A stretch of DNA of 64,000 bases from Bacteroidota bacterium (lineage in GTDB: Bacteria; Bacteroidota; Bacteroidia; Chitinophagales; Chitinophagaceae): NCBI GenBank assembly GCA_016868585.1, contig VGGR01000008.1:1-64000 (forward strand). The letters run 5' to 3'. Under the pieces are notes generated by a model. The model saw only the letters and a list, made by a program, of their open reading frames with translations. It ran no database searches and was not told the origin of the DNA. Below, piece by piece: positions 35,228-44,492 of this stretch (position 1 is the stretch's first letter; each line of letters begins with the position of its first letter). A program made the translations under genes and the position numbers.

Positions 35228-36706
35228 ATGGTTGTTTTATTATTACTCTTGATTCCGTTGATTGGTGCCAGTTTTCTTTTTTTGTATAAGGGGGATCATC
35301 AATTTGCATCAACTGCCAGTCTTAAGCTTTCCCTTGTATCATTGCTGGTCATGTGTCTCCGGCTATTTTGTTGGCATACACCTGAACAGCTTTCCTTCAC
35401 GGCCCCCTGGCTTACCTCACTGGGTAGTTCATTTTCCTTGCGGATGGATGGCTTGGGCACTATACTCAGCCTACTAACTACTACTGCTTATTTTCTGCTT
35501 TTCTGGTATATGAGAAGCAGAACAATAGAGAGACCAGCTGCTTTTTTTGCCTGGTTGCTATTGGCGCAAGTAGGCATGTTGGGAGTTTTTTTAGCGATGG
35601 ACTCTTTGTTGTTTTATTTCTTTTGGGAGCTGGCATTGATCCCCATGTATTTTTTGGCCTCTCAGTGGGGTGGAGCCAGAAGCGTTTCGGTAACATTTAA
35701 ATTTTTCATTTATACATTCTTAGGGTCGGTGTTTATGTTGATCGGGATCTTATACTTACAATCAAAAACAGCCGATCATTCATTTGCATTGGAAAGCATT
35801 AAGAAAATCAAATTGACCAGTGATCAACAATCCTGGTTATTCTGGTTCTTTTTTATTGCATTTGCTATAAAGCTTCCTGTTTTTCCTTTTCATACTTGGC
35901 AGCCGGACACGTATGAGGAATCTGCCACACCTGTAACGGCTATTTTGAGTGCGATCATGGTAAAAATGGGAGTCCTGGGGTTGTTACGTTGGGTATTGCC
36001 ACTATTTCCTATCGCTTCGTATATGTGGGGTGATGTTGTAATGTCAATGGCTGTGGCAGGCATTGTATATGCCTCATTTTTAGCCATGCAACAAGTTGAC
36101 TTGAAACGGTTAATTGCTTACTCTTCTATTGCACACATTGGTCTAATGACGGCAGGGGCATTTGCGTTGAATCAGCTCGCATATCAAGGACTATTAATTC
36201 AATTGTTTACGCATGGTATCAATATCCTTGGCATGTGGATACTTGCCGATATTATTGAGCGCAAAACGGGAACACGTTCGATCGATTCCTTAGGAGGAAT
36301 TGCACAACATTCACCCACCTTGACCATTTTCTTTGTGATCATTGCTCTTGCCAACATAGCATTACCCCTTACCAATGCTTTTGTGGGTGAGTTTCTTCTT
36401 TTCGCTGGCGTATTAGCCACCCCTTCAACTTACTATTGGGCATTTGCTGTAGCGGTTGGGCTGGGCATTATTCTCTCGGCTGTTTATACGCTTCGAATGA
36501 TTCGGGCTGTTTTTTATGGCCAACCCAGCGCAAGAACCTCAATGGCCATTCGATTAGCGTTGCATGAGGTTGGGGCACTAGTTTTTATAGTAGGACTGAT
36601 ACTTTTCTTTGGTATCTGTCCGCAGCCTCTCATAGACATGACAGCAGATTTTTCCAAAGACCTATTTGGTCAAACCGATATAACCTCCTTATTCCGCAAA
36701 TCCTAA
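35228..36706 (+). CDS. nuoM: NADH-quinone oxidoreductase subunit M
   Basis: This is an antiporter-like membrane subunit of complex I, 492 residues and about 14 helices. Conserved blocks are FFWELALIPMYFLASQWGG near 137, FAIKLPVFPFHTWQPDTYEE near 217, and AYSSIAHIGLMTAGAFAL near 300, with Glu and Lys residues in the proton path. It lies 20 bases after nuoL and nine before nuoN. Confidence 0.95.
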   Translation: MVVLLLLLIPLIGASFLFLYKGDHQFASTASLKLSLVSLLVMCLRLFCWHTPEQLSFTAPWLTSLGSSFSLRMDGLGTILSLLTTTAYFLLFWYMRSRTIERPAAFFAWLLLAQVGMLGVFLAMDSLLFYFFWELALIPMYFLASQWGGARSVSVTFKFFIYTFLGSVFMLIGILYLQSKTADHSFALESIKKIKLTSDQQSWLFWFFFIAFAIKLPVFPFHTWQPDTYEESATPVTAILSAIMVKMGVLGLLRWVLPLFPIASYMWGDVVMSMAVAGIVYASFLAMQQVDLKRLIAYSSIAHIGLMTAGAFALNQLAYQGLLIQLFTHGINILGMWILADIIERKTGTRSIDSLGGIAQHSPTLTIFFVIIALANIALPLTNAFVGEFLLFAGVLATPSTYYWAFAVAVGLGIILSAVYTLRMIRAVFYGQPSARTSMAIRLALHEVGALVFIVGLILFFGICPQPLIDMTADFSKDLFGQTDITSLFRKS

Positions 36707-36715
36707 GCATCCTTT

Positions 36716-38086
36716 ATGAACGCCTTATTTGTATCTGCAATCCTGGGAGTTTTGTTAATGCTCAGCAGTCTTTTTATCAAGGATAGAAATTATATACATG
36801 CGTTGGCATTGGCAGGTTTAGCAGTATTATTTGCAATCAATTTGGCCGAATTCGATGGATGGTTGCTTTTTGAAATGGACCTATCGGGGATGCTTCGTTT
36901 TGATCGGTATGCATTAGTCATGAATGCCATTGGGCTGGCTTCATTTTTCTTTTACTTACTTCTCAGCGGGAGCGCTATGGAAAAAGTGGGGCCTCATCAT
37001 GCAGATTACCTTGCTTTACTGTTTTTTATCTGTGCAGGACTTTTTATGGTTACCGGTTTTGAGTCCTTACTGATCCTATTCCTGGGTATTGAAGTGGTTT
37101 CAATTCCCTTATATATTCTTACGGGTAGTGACAAACGAAATTTAAAAAGCAATGAAGCTGCCTTGAAATATTTTCTATTGGGATCATTCTCAACCGGTTT
37201 ATTATTACTTGGCATTGCCTTCTTTTATGGGGCAAGGGGCAACTTCATGGCCACCGTTTCAGTTGACCCCACGGTGGTTGGTTCTTCGCTACAGCTTGCT
37301 GCAGTTTTGCTCTTATTATTTGCGATGTCATTCAAAGTTTCAGTAGCCCCTTTTCACTTTTGGACGCCGGATGTTTATGACGGAGCACCAACAGTTTTTA
37401 CTTCTTTCATGGCCACCATTGTTAAAGTGGCATTGTTTGCAGCGTTTGTTCGTCTTTTTGAAGATACATTCAGCCTTCAATTCTCATTATGGCAACCCTG
37501 GGTGGCTGGTTTTGTGGTAGTAACCTTACTCATAGGAAACCTTACGGCCGTTTTTCAGCAAAGTGTAAAACGAATGCTTGCTTATTCAAGCATTGCACAG
37601 GCAGGATTTATGTTGTTGGCTGTTTATACGATCAATGGGGATAGTAAAGAGGGATTGTTATTATATGCTGCATCCTATTCGCTGGCAACCATTGGCATAT
37701 TTGCCGTACTTGTCTACTTGCAGGATCATACATTTGAAGGATTCAACGGACTTGCAAAAAAACAACCCATTGTGGCTGCTTCACTGGTCATTTTTTCCCT
37801 TTCCCTGGCGGGTATCCCGCTTACCGGAGGCTTCCTGGCCAAACTTTTTATGATCAAAGCTGCTTTAGCTTATCAGCCCTGGTTGGCTATTGTGTCGGTG
37901 GTCATGGCAGTTGTTTCAGTTTTCTATTATTTCCGGTTAATCCAAGCCATGTACTTTCGCAAAGACGCGCAATCCATTTCAATTGAATTTCCAAAGTCAT
38001 TTCCAATAGGATTACTGGTTACGGCATTGATTGTTGTATTGCTGGGCATTTTCCCTGAGGCCATCTTAGGGCTCCTTTATTTTTGA
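36716..38086 (+). CDS. nuoN: NADH-quinone oxidoreductase subunit N
   Basis: This is the proximal antiporter-like membrane subunit of complex I. Its 456 residues include LFLGIEVVSIPLYILTG near 120, KVSVAPFHFWTPDVYDGAP near 215 and LAYSSIAQAGFMLLAVYT near 290. It appears intact and ends the nuoJKLMN set. Because nuoB-I are missing from this locus, the protein can only work in complex I if those subunits are encoded elsewhere. Confidence 0.95.
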   Translation: MNALFVSAILGVLLMLSSLFIKDRNYIHALALAGLAVLFAINLAEFDGWLLFEMDLSGMLRFDRYALVMNAIGLASFFFYLLLSGSAMEKVGPHHADYLALLFFICAGLFMVTGFESLLILFLGIEVVSIPLYILTGSDKRNLKSNEAALKYFLLGSFSTGLLLLGIAFFYGARGNFMATVSVDPTVVGSSLQLAAVLLLLFAMSFKVSVAPFHFWTPDVYDGAPTVFTSFMATIVKVALFAAFVRLFEDTFSLQFSLWQPWVAGFVVVTLLIGNLTAVFQQSVKRMLAYSSIAQAGFMLLAVYTINGDSKEGLLLYAASYSLATIGIFAVLVYLQDHTFEGFNGLAKKQPIVAASLVIFSLSLAGIPLTGGFLAKLFMIKAALAYQPWLAIVSVVMAVVSVFYYFRLIQAMYFRKDAQSISIEFPKSFPIGLLVTALIVVLLGIFPEAILGLLYF

Positions 38087-38105
38087 TAGCGCCCACAAAC
38101 CGTTC

Positions 38106-38133
38106 ATCAAGCTTTTCTTGATATGGAGTTTTT
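38106..38133 (+). terminator. Weak candidate terminator after nuoN
   Basis: A 6-base-pair stem ATCAAG/CTTGAT with a 5-base loop is followed, after six bases, by five T residues. It is in the 68-base gap between nuoN and the ABC permease gene. The stem is short and A/T-rich, so the call is tentative. Confidence 0.3.
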
Positions 38134-38154
38134 CGGCAGTACCTTCAATTGCTC

Positions 38155-39441
38155 ATGATGCAATTTGCTGATATTTTTTCATTGGCTTTTAGAGCTATTC
38201 GCGGTAATAAACTTCGAACAGGCCTTACGGTATGCATCATTGCTTTTGGAATAATGGCCTTGATTGGAATTATCACCGCCATCGAAGCCATGAATCAAAA
38301 GCTGACGGAAAGCTTCTCTACTATGGGGGCCAATGGTTTTACTATCCGTTACAAACAACGAGATATTCGATTTGGAAACGTTGAGAACAACAACTCCGAG
38401 GTAAAGGTTACCCAAAAAGGACTACGTAAGGAACGCCGTTCCAATCTCGATAAAAAAATTACTATTAAACAAGCGGAATTGTTTGTGGACAGCTTTCAAT
38501 TTCCCGCCACCATCGGGATTGGAATTAGTGGAGGAAGAAATAGTATTATTTCTTATAAAACTCGGAAAACCAGCCCCAATATCTTTTTGCTTGGGGGAGA
38601 TGAAAATTACCTGACATTGAATGGTTTTGCAGTAGAGCTGGGACGAAATTTCAATCGATTGGATATTCAGTCGGCCCGAAATGTGTGCTTGTTGGGTTAC
38701 GATGTGGCCAATAAATTATTCAAGCAGGATCTTCAGGGTGCCGTCAATAAAATTGTTCGTATTAACTCCATACCTTATCGTGTACTTGGCGTGCTGGAGA
38801 GTAGGGGTTCTACATTTGGATTTAGTCGAGATAATGTTGTGTTGACCAGCTATACAAACATGGAGCGTAATTTTAATTCGGGGGGGTCTTACAATATAGC
38901 CATTCAAACAACAGCAATTGATCAAGTGCCTGCTGTAATGGGAGAAGCAGAAGGGTTGTTCCGGTCCATACGTAGATTGAGCACTACGGAGCAAAGTAAT
39001 TTTGTGTTGGATCGTGCGGATAGTATAGCAGAAAAAGCAATGAACAGTCTTGGATTTTTAACAATATCTGCAACAGTAATAGGGTTGATTACCTTAATTG
39101 GGGCAGCAATTGGCTTAATGAATATTATGCTGGTCTCCGTATCCGAACGTACCCGGGAAGTAGGATTGATAAAAGCAATTGGCGGAAAACGTAAATCAGT
39201 AAGTCAGCAATTTTTATTAGAAGCAATAATTATTAGCATACTAGGTGCTTTTTTTGGAATTATTCTGGGTATTGCCGTTGGCAACCTTTTTTCCTTTGTG
39301 CTTAAAACGGGATTTGTGCTTCCCTGGAACTGGGTTTTTTATGGGATAGCGATCTGCACCGGGGTGGGGTTAACCGCTGGTATCTATCCAGCCCGAAAGG
39401 CCGGAAAGTTAAACCCTATAGAAGCATTGCAATACGAGTAG
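38155..39441 (+). CDS. MacB/FtsX-type ABC transporter permease
   Basis: This is a 428-residue inner-membrane permease. An N-terminal helix (LTVCIIAFGIMALIGIITAI near 22) is followed by a periplasmic MacB-type core domain (about 45-285) and three C-terminal helices of the FtsX domain, including IGLITLIGAAIGLMNIMLVS and SERTREVGLIKAIGGKR, the coupling block. No ATPase gene is adjacent, so the partner must be encoded elsewhere. The substrate is unknown. ATG 38155 is used; ATG 38158 is equally possible. Confidence 0.88.
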   Translation: MMQFADIFSLAFRAIRGNKLRTGLTVCIIAFGIMALIGIITAIEAMNQKLTESFSTMGANGFTIRYKQRDIRFGNVENNNSEVKVTQKGLRKERRSNLDKKITIKQAELFVDSFQFPATIGIGISGGRNSIISYKTRKTSPNIFLLGGDENYLTLNGFAVELGRNFNRLDIQSARNVCLLGYDVANKLFKQDLQGAVNKIVRINSIPYRVLGVLESRGSTFGFSRDNVVLTSYTNMERNFNSGGSYNIAIQTTAIDQVPAVMGEAEGLFRSIRRLSTTEQSNFVLDRADSIAEKAMNSLGFLTISATVIGLITLIGAAIGLMNIMLVSVSERTREVGLIKAIGGKRKSVSQQFLLEAIIISILGAFFGIILGIAVGNLFSFVLKTGFVLPWNWVFYGIAICTGVGLTAGIYPARKAGKLNPIEALQYE

Positions 39442-39608
39442 TTTTCCCACATATTACCTGGTTTTTGTGACTTACGGATCAGGCAGTTATGAATTTCTGC
39501 TTCAAAGAATTATTACTTTTAAAAAATTCCTTACCTTGACCACCCTTCTGATGGGAAGGATGATAAAAATTTATTTAAACATTTATAACTCAACAAAAAA
39601 CAACGACA

Positions 39609-40469
39609 ATGGCAGAGACTAAACCAACTGCAACAGCTACTCCAAAGGCAACTTCCGTTCAGGCGAAACATGACAATAATATTATTTCATGGCTTGCACC
39701 ATTATTTTGTACACTAGCTGGCTATGCAATCTGGCGTTTTATGATGGGGAGCGAAAGTGGATTTGCTGAACCCGATAAAAGTGGAGGATTTTGGCCATCC
39801 CACACAGGGCCTAAAGATGCTTTTCATCGTATTTACGAAGGAGGTATCATTGTTCCACTATTGATTGGTATGTTTTTGATGGTGGTTGTTTTCTCTATTG
39901 AGCGTTATCTGACCATTCGTCGTACATTAGGAAATGGAGCTATAGCTGATTTTATCCGCAAAGTGCAATTTCATTTGGCAAGCCGTAATGTAGATGCTGC
40001 TATCGCTGAGTGCGATAAACAACGTGGTTCAGTAGGTAATGTAATGAAGGCTGGCCTTCGTCGTTACAAGGAAATGATTGCTGAAGGCAGCATGTCTACC
40101 GATCAAAAAGTGGTTGCTATTCAAAAGGAAGTGGAAGAAGCAACAGCATTGGAATTACCTATGATGCAAAAGAACCTGGTGTTCCTATCTACGATCACCT
40201 CTGTAGGTACCTTGATTGCCCTTTTGGGAACTGTATTGGGTATGATCCGTTCATTCGCTGCCTTAGGTGAAGAAGGGGGTGGAGGCGCTGCAGCTGATTT
40301 AGCTGTGGGTATCTCTGAGGCCCTTTATAATACCGCATTGGGTATTGGTACTTCTGCTATTGCATTGATTCTTTACAATGTATTTACTACTAAGATTGAC
40401 TCAATCACGCACGGTATAGATGAATCTGGTTTCACTTTGACACAAAGTTTTGCTTCTTTGTATAAATAA
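39609..40469 (+). CDS. exbB: ExbB/TolQ/MotA family proton channel protein
   Basis: This is a 286-residue inner-membrane protein forming the proton channel that energises TonB. A first helix lies near 27-45, a second near 85-105 (GGIIVPLLIGMFLMVVVFSI) and the conserved pair near 195-265 (STITSVGTLIALLGTVLGMI). The N-terminus carries a short extension rich in Thr and Ala. It heads an exbB-exbD-exbD-tonB cluster with gaps of 20 to 55 bases. Confidence 0.93.
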   Translation: MAETKPTATATPKATSVQAKHDNNIISWLAPLFCTLAGYAIWRFMMGSESGFAEPDKSGGFWPSHTGPKDAFHRIYEGGIIVPLLIGMFLMVVVFSIERYLTIRRTLGNGAIADFIRKVQFHLASRNVDAAIAECDKQRGSVGNVMKAGLRRYKEMIAEGSMSTDQKVVAIQKEVEEATALELPMMQKNLVFLSTITSVGTLIALLGTVLGMIRSFAALGEEGGGGAAADLAVGISEALYNTALGIGTSAIALILYNVFTTKIDSITHGIDESGFTLTQSFASLYK

Positions 40470-40524
40470 GCATCACTGCAATTACATGTGTGCAACTGTT
40501 TCTTCACGAAAAAACTAATTCATC

Positions 40525-41178
40525 ATGCCCAGTGCCAAGATACCCAGGAAAAGTACGGATACCGATATGACCCCATTTGTGGACATCGCGTTTCTGATCC
40601 TTTCCTTTTTCATCATGGCCACCAAATTCAAGCCACCTGATCCTATAGAGATTACTACACCCGGCTCGGTGCTTTCTCAGAAACTTCCTGAGAATAATGC
40701 TGTGATGATCACCATAGACTCTTCTAACAAAGTTTACTTTTCCGTAATGTCTTATCGCGATCCTTCTAAATACGACGCGATCATTCAAGGATTAAACTCC
40801 AGTCAAAACCTGAGGTTGAGCCCTGCTGAAATGGCTAATTTCAGAAAGACATTTGTGGTAGGGGTTGCCTTTGCTAACCTCAAAGAGCTACTGGCTACTG
40901 ATTTTCACGATCAGTCAAAAATCAAACAGCCGGGAATACCTGTTGCAGATACTTTGAACAACCAGCTTGTCTGGTGGATCAAGGAAGCGAAAATAGCTTT
41001 TGCCGGTGAAAAGCTGAATTATCTGATTAAAGGGGATGGACTTTCCAAGTATCCCACTTTTGCTGCAGTTGTGTATGCCTTGAAAAAGAATGAGGAGTTC
41101 AAGTACAATCTGGTTACTTCCCTTGACGATATTCCTCCCGGAACAGAATTGTACAAGAAGGAGCAAAACAAGCAATAA
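40525..41178 (+). CDS. exbD: ExbD/TolR family biopolymer transport protein (first copy)
   Basis: This is a 217-residue protein with one N-terminal membrane helix and a periplasmic domain. The helix begins DMTPFVDIAFLIL, with the conserved Asp needed for proton coupling near residue 18. The periplasmic part is longer than in Proteobacterial ExbD. Two different exbD genes in a row are usual in Bacteroidota and probably give a mixed ExbD dimer in the ExbB channel. Confidence 0.93.
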   Translation: MPSAKIPRKSTDTDMTPFVDIAFLILSFFIMATKFKPPDPIEITTPGSVLSQKLPENNAVMITIDSSNKVYFSVMSYRDPSKYDAIIQGLNSSQNLRLSPAEMANFRKTFVVGVAFANLKELLATDFHDQSKIKQPGIPVADTLNNQLVWWIKEAKIAFAGEKLNYLIKGDGLSKYPTFAAVVYALKKNEEFKYNLVTSLDDIPPGTELYKKEQNKQ

Positions 41179-41204
41179 ATTATAACCACTAACGACACTT
41201 AATT

Positions 41205-41831
41205 ATGGCAAGTATAGATACCGGTGCGGAACAGGGTGGCAAAAAAGGCCCGGGCGTCAAGAAGGCCAAAAAACTTTCTACCCGTGTGGATATGACCCCC
41301 ATGGTGGACCTTGGCTTTTTGTTGATCACCTTCTTCGTTTTCACCGCTACGATGAGCTCGCCCACTACCTTAGACCTGAACATGCCTAAGGATATTAAGA
41401 AGCAGGAAGACCAAACTGAAGTAAAAGAATCCTCTGTGTTGACTGTCATGCTTGGGAAGGCAAATCAGGTATATTATTACGAAGGAAAACTGGTGGTTGA
41501 TGCCGCAGGTAATAATTTCAAGCAAACCACGTTCAAAGGAATAAGAGACATCATTGTCAATAAAAAGAAAGAGGTGATTGATCGTTATTACCAGCGCCCT
41601 GATAAAGAATGCGAGGATAAAGCCACCGCAGCAGGGAAACCAGTAAGCAATTGCGCTGACAAGGATTTCGTGGTAATTATTAAACCTAGCAATGATGCCA
41701 CCTATCGAAATACAGTAGATATTTTGGATGAGATGACAATTAATCAGGTTCGAACTTACGCAATGGTAAAAATTGGGGATGTGGAATACGAATTAATTAA
41801 GAAAACCGAAGCATTCAGAGGCATCAAATAG
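41205..41831 (+). CDS. exbD: ExbD/TolR family biopolymer transport protein (second copy)
   Basis: This is a second ExbD-type protein of 208 residues, distinct in sequence from the first. A Lys-rich cytoplasmic start precedes DMTPMVDLGFLLITFFVF near 30-47, with the proton-coupling Asp at the head of the only membrane helix. A periplasmic domain of about 150 residues includes two Cys near 130 and 143. It is co-transcribed with its neighbours by spacing. Confidence 0.93.
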   Translation: MASIDTGAEQGGKKGPGVKKAKKLSTRVDMTPMVDLGFLLITFFVFTATMSSPTTLDLNMPKDIKKQEDQTEVKESSVLTVMLGKANQVYYYEGKLVVDAAGNNFKQTTFKGIRDIIVNKKKEVIDRYYQRPDKECEDKATAAGKPVSNCADKDFVVIIKPSNDATYRNTVDILDEMTINQVRTYAMVKIGDVEYELIKKTEAFRGIK

Positions 41832-41851
41832 TAAACGACAAAACAGCAAGC

Positions 41852-42673
41852 ATGGAAGTCAACAACATACTATCAGCAGATCTGCTGGAAATCATATTCG
41901 AAGGAAGAAATAAAGAATATGGAGCCTACTATCTGCGTAAAACTTACAATCAAAGAATCAAGCGCGCCTTGATTATTACTGCGTCAATTACCGGAATGAT
42001 TCTTTTGATCTCTTTCCTGAATCAAACGCTGAGCAATAAGAACGACTCCAAATTAAAGATCAATGAGATGACTTTACAGGATGTAAAGCAGGAGGAAAAT
42101 GAACCTCCGCCGCCACCTCCGCCACCTCCAAAGCAGGAGCCGCCCAAAGTGGAAATGAAGCAGTTTACCCCTCCTGTAATTAAAAAGGATGAGGAAGTTG
42201 AAAAACCCCCGCCACCACAGGAAGAATTGAAAGAAGCAAAAATCGATGTGGTTAACGTGGAGGGTATCAAAGACGAAGGTTTAGCTACTCCGGTTGATAT
42301 CGATCAGGGACGTCAGATAGTTGAAGAAAAAATTGACGATAACAAGATCTTCGATAAGGTGGAGATTGAAGCTAGTTTCCCTGGAGGCGACAGCAAATGG
42401 CGTATGTATCTCGAACGCAATGCCAATGGACAGGTTGCCACCGATAATAATGCTCCTGAAGGCTCCTATACCGTAGTAGTGCAGTTTGTGGTAGATAAGG
42501 ATGGAAATATCTCAGACGTTCGCACACTTACTAATCATGGTTATGGAATGGAGGAAGAAGCTTCGCGTGTAATACGTAAAGGACCAAGATGGAATCCTGC
42601 CATACAGAACGGGCGTCAGGTAAAAGCGTATCGTAAACAACCTATCACATTCCGCGTTGAGTCCGATTACTAA
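41852..42673 (+). CDS. tonB: Energy transducer TonB
   Basis: TonB spans the periplasm and passes proton-motive force to outer-membrane receptors such as the SusC protein later in this window. The 273 residues show an N-terminal helix near 32-52, a proline-rich linker (EPPPPPPPPPKQEPP near 85 and more near 120) and a C-terminal TonB domain with GSYTVVVQFVVDKDGNISDV near 205. It ends the cluster and is followed by a strong terminator. Confidence 0.95.
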   Translation: MEVNNILSADLLEIIFEGRNKEYGAYYLRKTYNQRIKRALIITASITGMILLISFLNQTLSNKNDSKLKINEMTLQDVKQEENEPPPPPPPPPKQEPPKVEMKQFTPPVIKKDEEVEKPPPPQEELKEAKIDVVNVEGIKDEGLATPVDIDQGRQIVEEKIDDNKIFDKVEIEASFPGGDSKWRMYLERNANGQVATDNNAPEGSYTVVVQFVVDKDGNISDVRTLTNHGYGMEEEASRVIRKGPRWNPAIQNGRQVKAYRKQPITFRVESDY

Positions 42674-42692
42674 TGCTTACAATCATTTTAGA

Positions 42693-42722
42693 TGTCCCCT
42701 CCTTTGGAGGGGACATTTTTTT
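42693..42722 (+). terminator. Strong intrinsic terminator after tonB
   Basis: A perfect 10-base-pair stem TGTCCCCTCC/GGAGGGGACA with a 3-base TTT loop is followed by seven T residues. It lies 19 bases after the tonB stop and ends the exbB-exbD-exbD-tonB transcript. Confidence 0.95.
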
Positions 42723-42744
42723 ATACCCCCCGATCCCTTTGTGT

Positions 42745-42752
42745 TAATTTTG
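42745..42752 (+). promoter_or_regulatory. -7 promoter box of mnmE (TAATTTTG)
   Basis: TAATTTTG is an exact TAnnTTTG match, 22 bases after the tonB terminator and four bases before the mnmE ATG. A leaderless transcript is expected. Confidence 0.6.
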
Positions 42753-42756
42753 TGAA

Positions 42757-44139
42757 ATGCATCAATTGTCGGGTTGGGATGATACTATTGTAGCCTTAGC
42801 TACTCCTCCAGGAGTGGGAGCAATTGGTGTAATTCGAGTAAGCGGTCAGCAGGCACTTGCCATTGTTGGCCAACTATTTCCCGCAAAAGATCTAAGGAGT
42901 CTTCCCAGCCATACGGTTCATGTGGGTTTGCTGCAAGCGGGTAATAAAGTTTTGGATGAAGTAATAATAACACTTTTCAAATCTCCTCGCTCTTACACCG
43001 GAGAGGAAGTGGTAGAAATTAGTTGTCATGGTTCGCCCTTGGTACAACGTGAGGTTCTTGATGCTATTGTTCAATTAGGAGCACGTTTAGCCCGTCCCGG
43101 TGAATTTACACAGCGTGCTTTTTTAAAAGGGAAACTTGATTTGACACAAGCAGAGGCCGTTGCAGATCTTATTGCTGCTGGAACCGAAGCTGCACAACGT
43201 GCCGCTTTACAAGGTTTGCGCGGTGGTTTTTCAGCCGAGTTGAAACAATTACGCGAACAGCTCATTCAGTTTTCATCTCTTTTGGAATTAGAACTTGATT
43301 TTTCCCAAGAGAATGTAACGTTTGCCGACCGTACGCAATTAAAAGAACTATTGAATCGTCTTGCGGCTACCACCCAAACCTTGCTTCAATCTTTTAAGTT
43401 GGGTAATGTAATTAAAAATGGTGTTAGTGTAGCAATAGTAGGAAAGCCAAATGCTGGGAAAAGTACGCTGCTGAATAGTTTGTTGAATGAGAATAGAGCC
43501 ATTGTCAGTGAAATTGCCGGCACTACCCGAGACACTATAGAAGAAGTAGTAAATATCGAAGGAGTATTATTCCGATTAATTGATACAGCAGGCCTTCGTG
43601 CAAATACCATTGATCAAATAGAGCAAGTAGGTATCGAAAGGAGCTTTGAAAAAATGAGTGCAGCTGATCTGGTGCTATATTTATTTGACGTAGCCGATCC
43701 TTACGAAGAAGTTATGCAATGGGCTGAAGAGGCAAGAGAACAGGGGTTACGTTTTCTGTTGGTTGGAAATAAAATAGATTTGGCTAGTGCACAATCACTG
43801 GATGAACGTTCCTCTCAGTTGCCTGTGGTCCCGCTCCTAATTGCCGCAAAAGACAAAACAAATCTAGAGGCATTAAAAGCAGCCATTTTAAAGGAAGTTT
43901 TGAGTGGGCAGGTTTTATCTGAAAATATAGTTGTAACCAACGAGCGTCATTACCAAGCTTTGCAACAAGTGAGTCATGCACTTGAAGATACTCGAAAAGG
44001 AATCGAGGAGGGGCTGGCTAGTGATTTAGTAGCCCTTGAGATAAGAAGATGTTTGCAATATCTTGGAGAAATTACAGGTGAGATTACTAACGAGGAACAA
44101 CTCGATTTTATATTTAGTAAGTTTTGTATCGGAAAGTAA
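42757..44139 (+). CDS. mnmE: tRNA uridine-5-carboxymethylaminomethyl synthesis GTPase MnmE
   Basis: MnmE works with MnmG to modify the wobble uridine of several tRNAs. The 460 residues have the N-terminal formyl-THF-binding domain (VSGQQALAIVGQLFP near 29), a helical domain and an inserted G domain with GKPNAGKSTLLNSLL near 229, the GTTRDTIEE switch, DTAG and NKID. The essential C-terminal CIGK is intact (FCIGK). It is the last clearly housekeeping gene before the accessory region. Confidence 0.97.
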   Translation: MHQLSGWDDTIVALATPPGVGAIGVIRVSGQQALAIVGQLFPAKDLRSLPSHTVHVGLLQAGNKVLDEVIITLFKSPRSYTGEEVVEISCHGSPLVQREVLDAIVQLGARLARPGEFTQRAFLKGKLDLTQAEAVADLIAAGTEAAQRAALQGLRGGFSAELKQLREQLIQFSSLLELELDFSQENVTFADRTQLKELLNRLAATTQTLLQSFKLGNVIKNGVSVAIVGKPNAGKSTLLNSLLNENRAIVSEIAGTTRDTIEEVVNIEGVLFRLIDTAGLRANTIDQIEQVGIERSFEKMSAADLVLYLFDVADPYEEVMQWAEEAREQGLRFLLVGNKIDLASAQSLDERSSQLPVVPLLIAAKDKTNLEALKAAILKEVLSGQVLSENIVVTNERHYQALQQVSHALEDTRKGIEEGLASDLVALEIRRCLQYLGEITGEITNEEQLDFIFSKFCIGK

Positions 44140-44200
44140 TAGGTTGAAGTAAAGAGGTAGCAAACGTATAATAACATTACACAAATAATTGAAAATCAAT

Positions 44201-44492
44201 TCAATAAATCTTATTACTCTCTTGTAAATCGTCAGCATAAAGTGGACTTGTTTATTTCTTTATCATTTCCTGATTCTTTATGAACCAGATCAGTCAGCCC
44301 GATTTTATAATTATTAATCTGGTAACATTGCTCTGGAGTTAGCTTATCAGATGTAAATCCAGCTTCGAAAAGTATAGAATAAAACTTATTTCGTTTATGA
44401 GCGTAATAAAAACCTGATTGTGCGGATTTCTTGCCCTTTGCTGTGCCACAAAACACAACTTTTAGATTATATGTTAGTACATCTCTCAGCAA
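44201..44492 (-). pseudogene. Mismatch-specific uracil-DNA glycosylase (Mug-like), truncated
   Basis: An 86-residue reading frame from a TTG at 44492 reads LKVVFCGTAKGKKSAQSGFY, NKFYSILFEAGF and YKIGLTDLVHKESGND, the N-terminal half of a Mug/TDG-family DNA glycosylase. Intact relatives are roughly twice as long. The frame stops at 44232. A shifted frame continues with SPLYADDLQESNK and stops at 44201, after which nothing family-like is clear before mnmE. The start is also damaged, since an in-frame TAG lies just upstream where the native Met would be expected. It is most likely a decayed copy. Confidence 0.7.

Noticed and set aside
38181-39441. ABC permease as a cell-division FtsX gene
   Set aside because: It has a MacB-type periplasmic core domain and is longer than FtsX, and no ftsE is adjacent.
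39547-39566. CCTTC/GAAGG hairpin upstream of exbB
   Set aside because: A 5-base-pair stem with no T-run is expected by chance in this composition.
44026-44238. Minus-strand frame of 70 residues at the end of mnmE
   Set aside because: It mostly runs antisense to mnmE. Only its first residues could belong to the decayed Mug-like gene.
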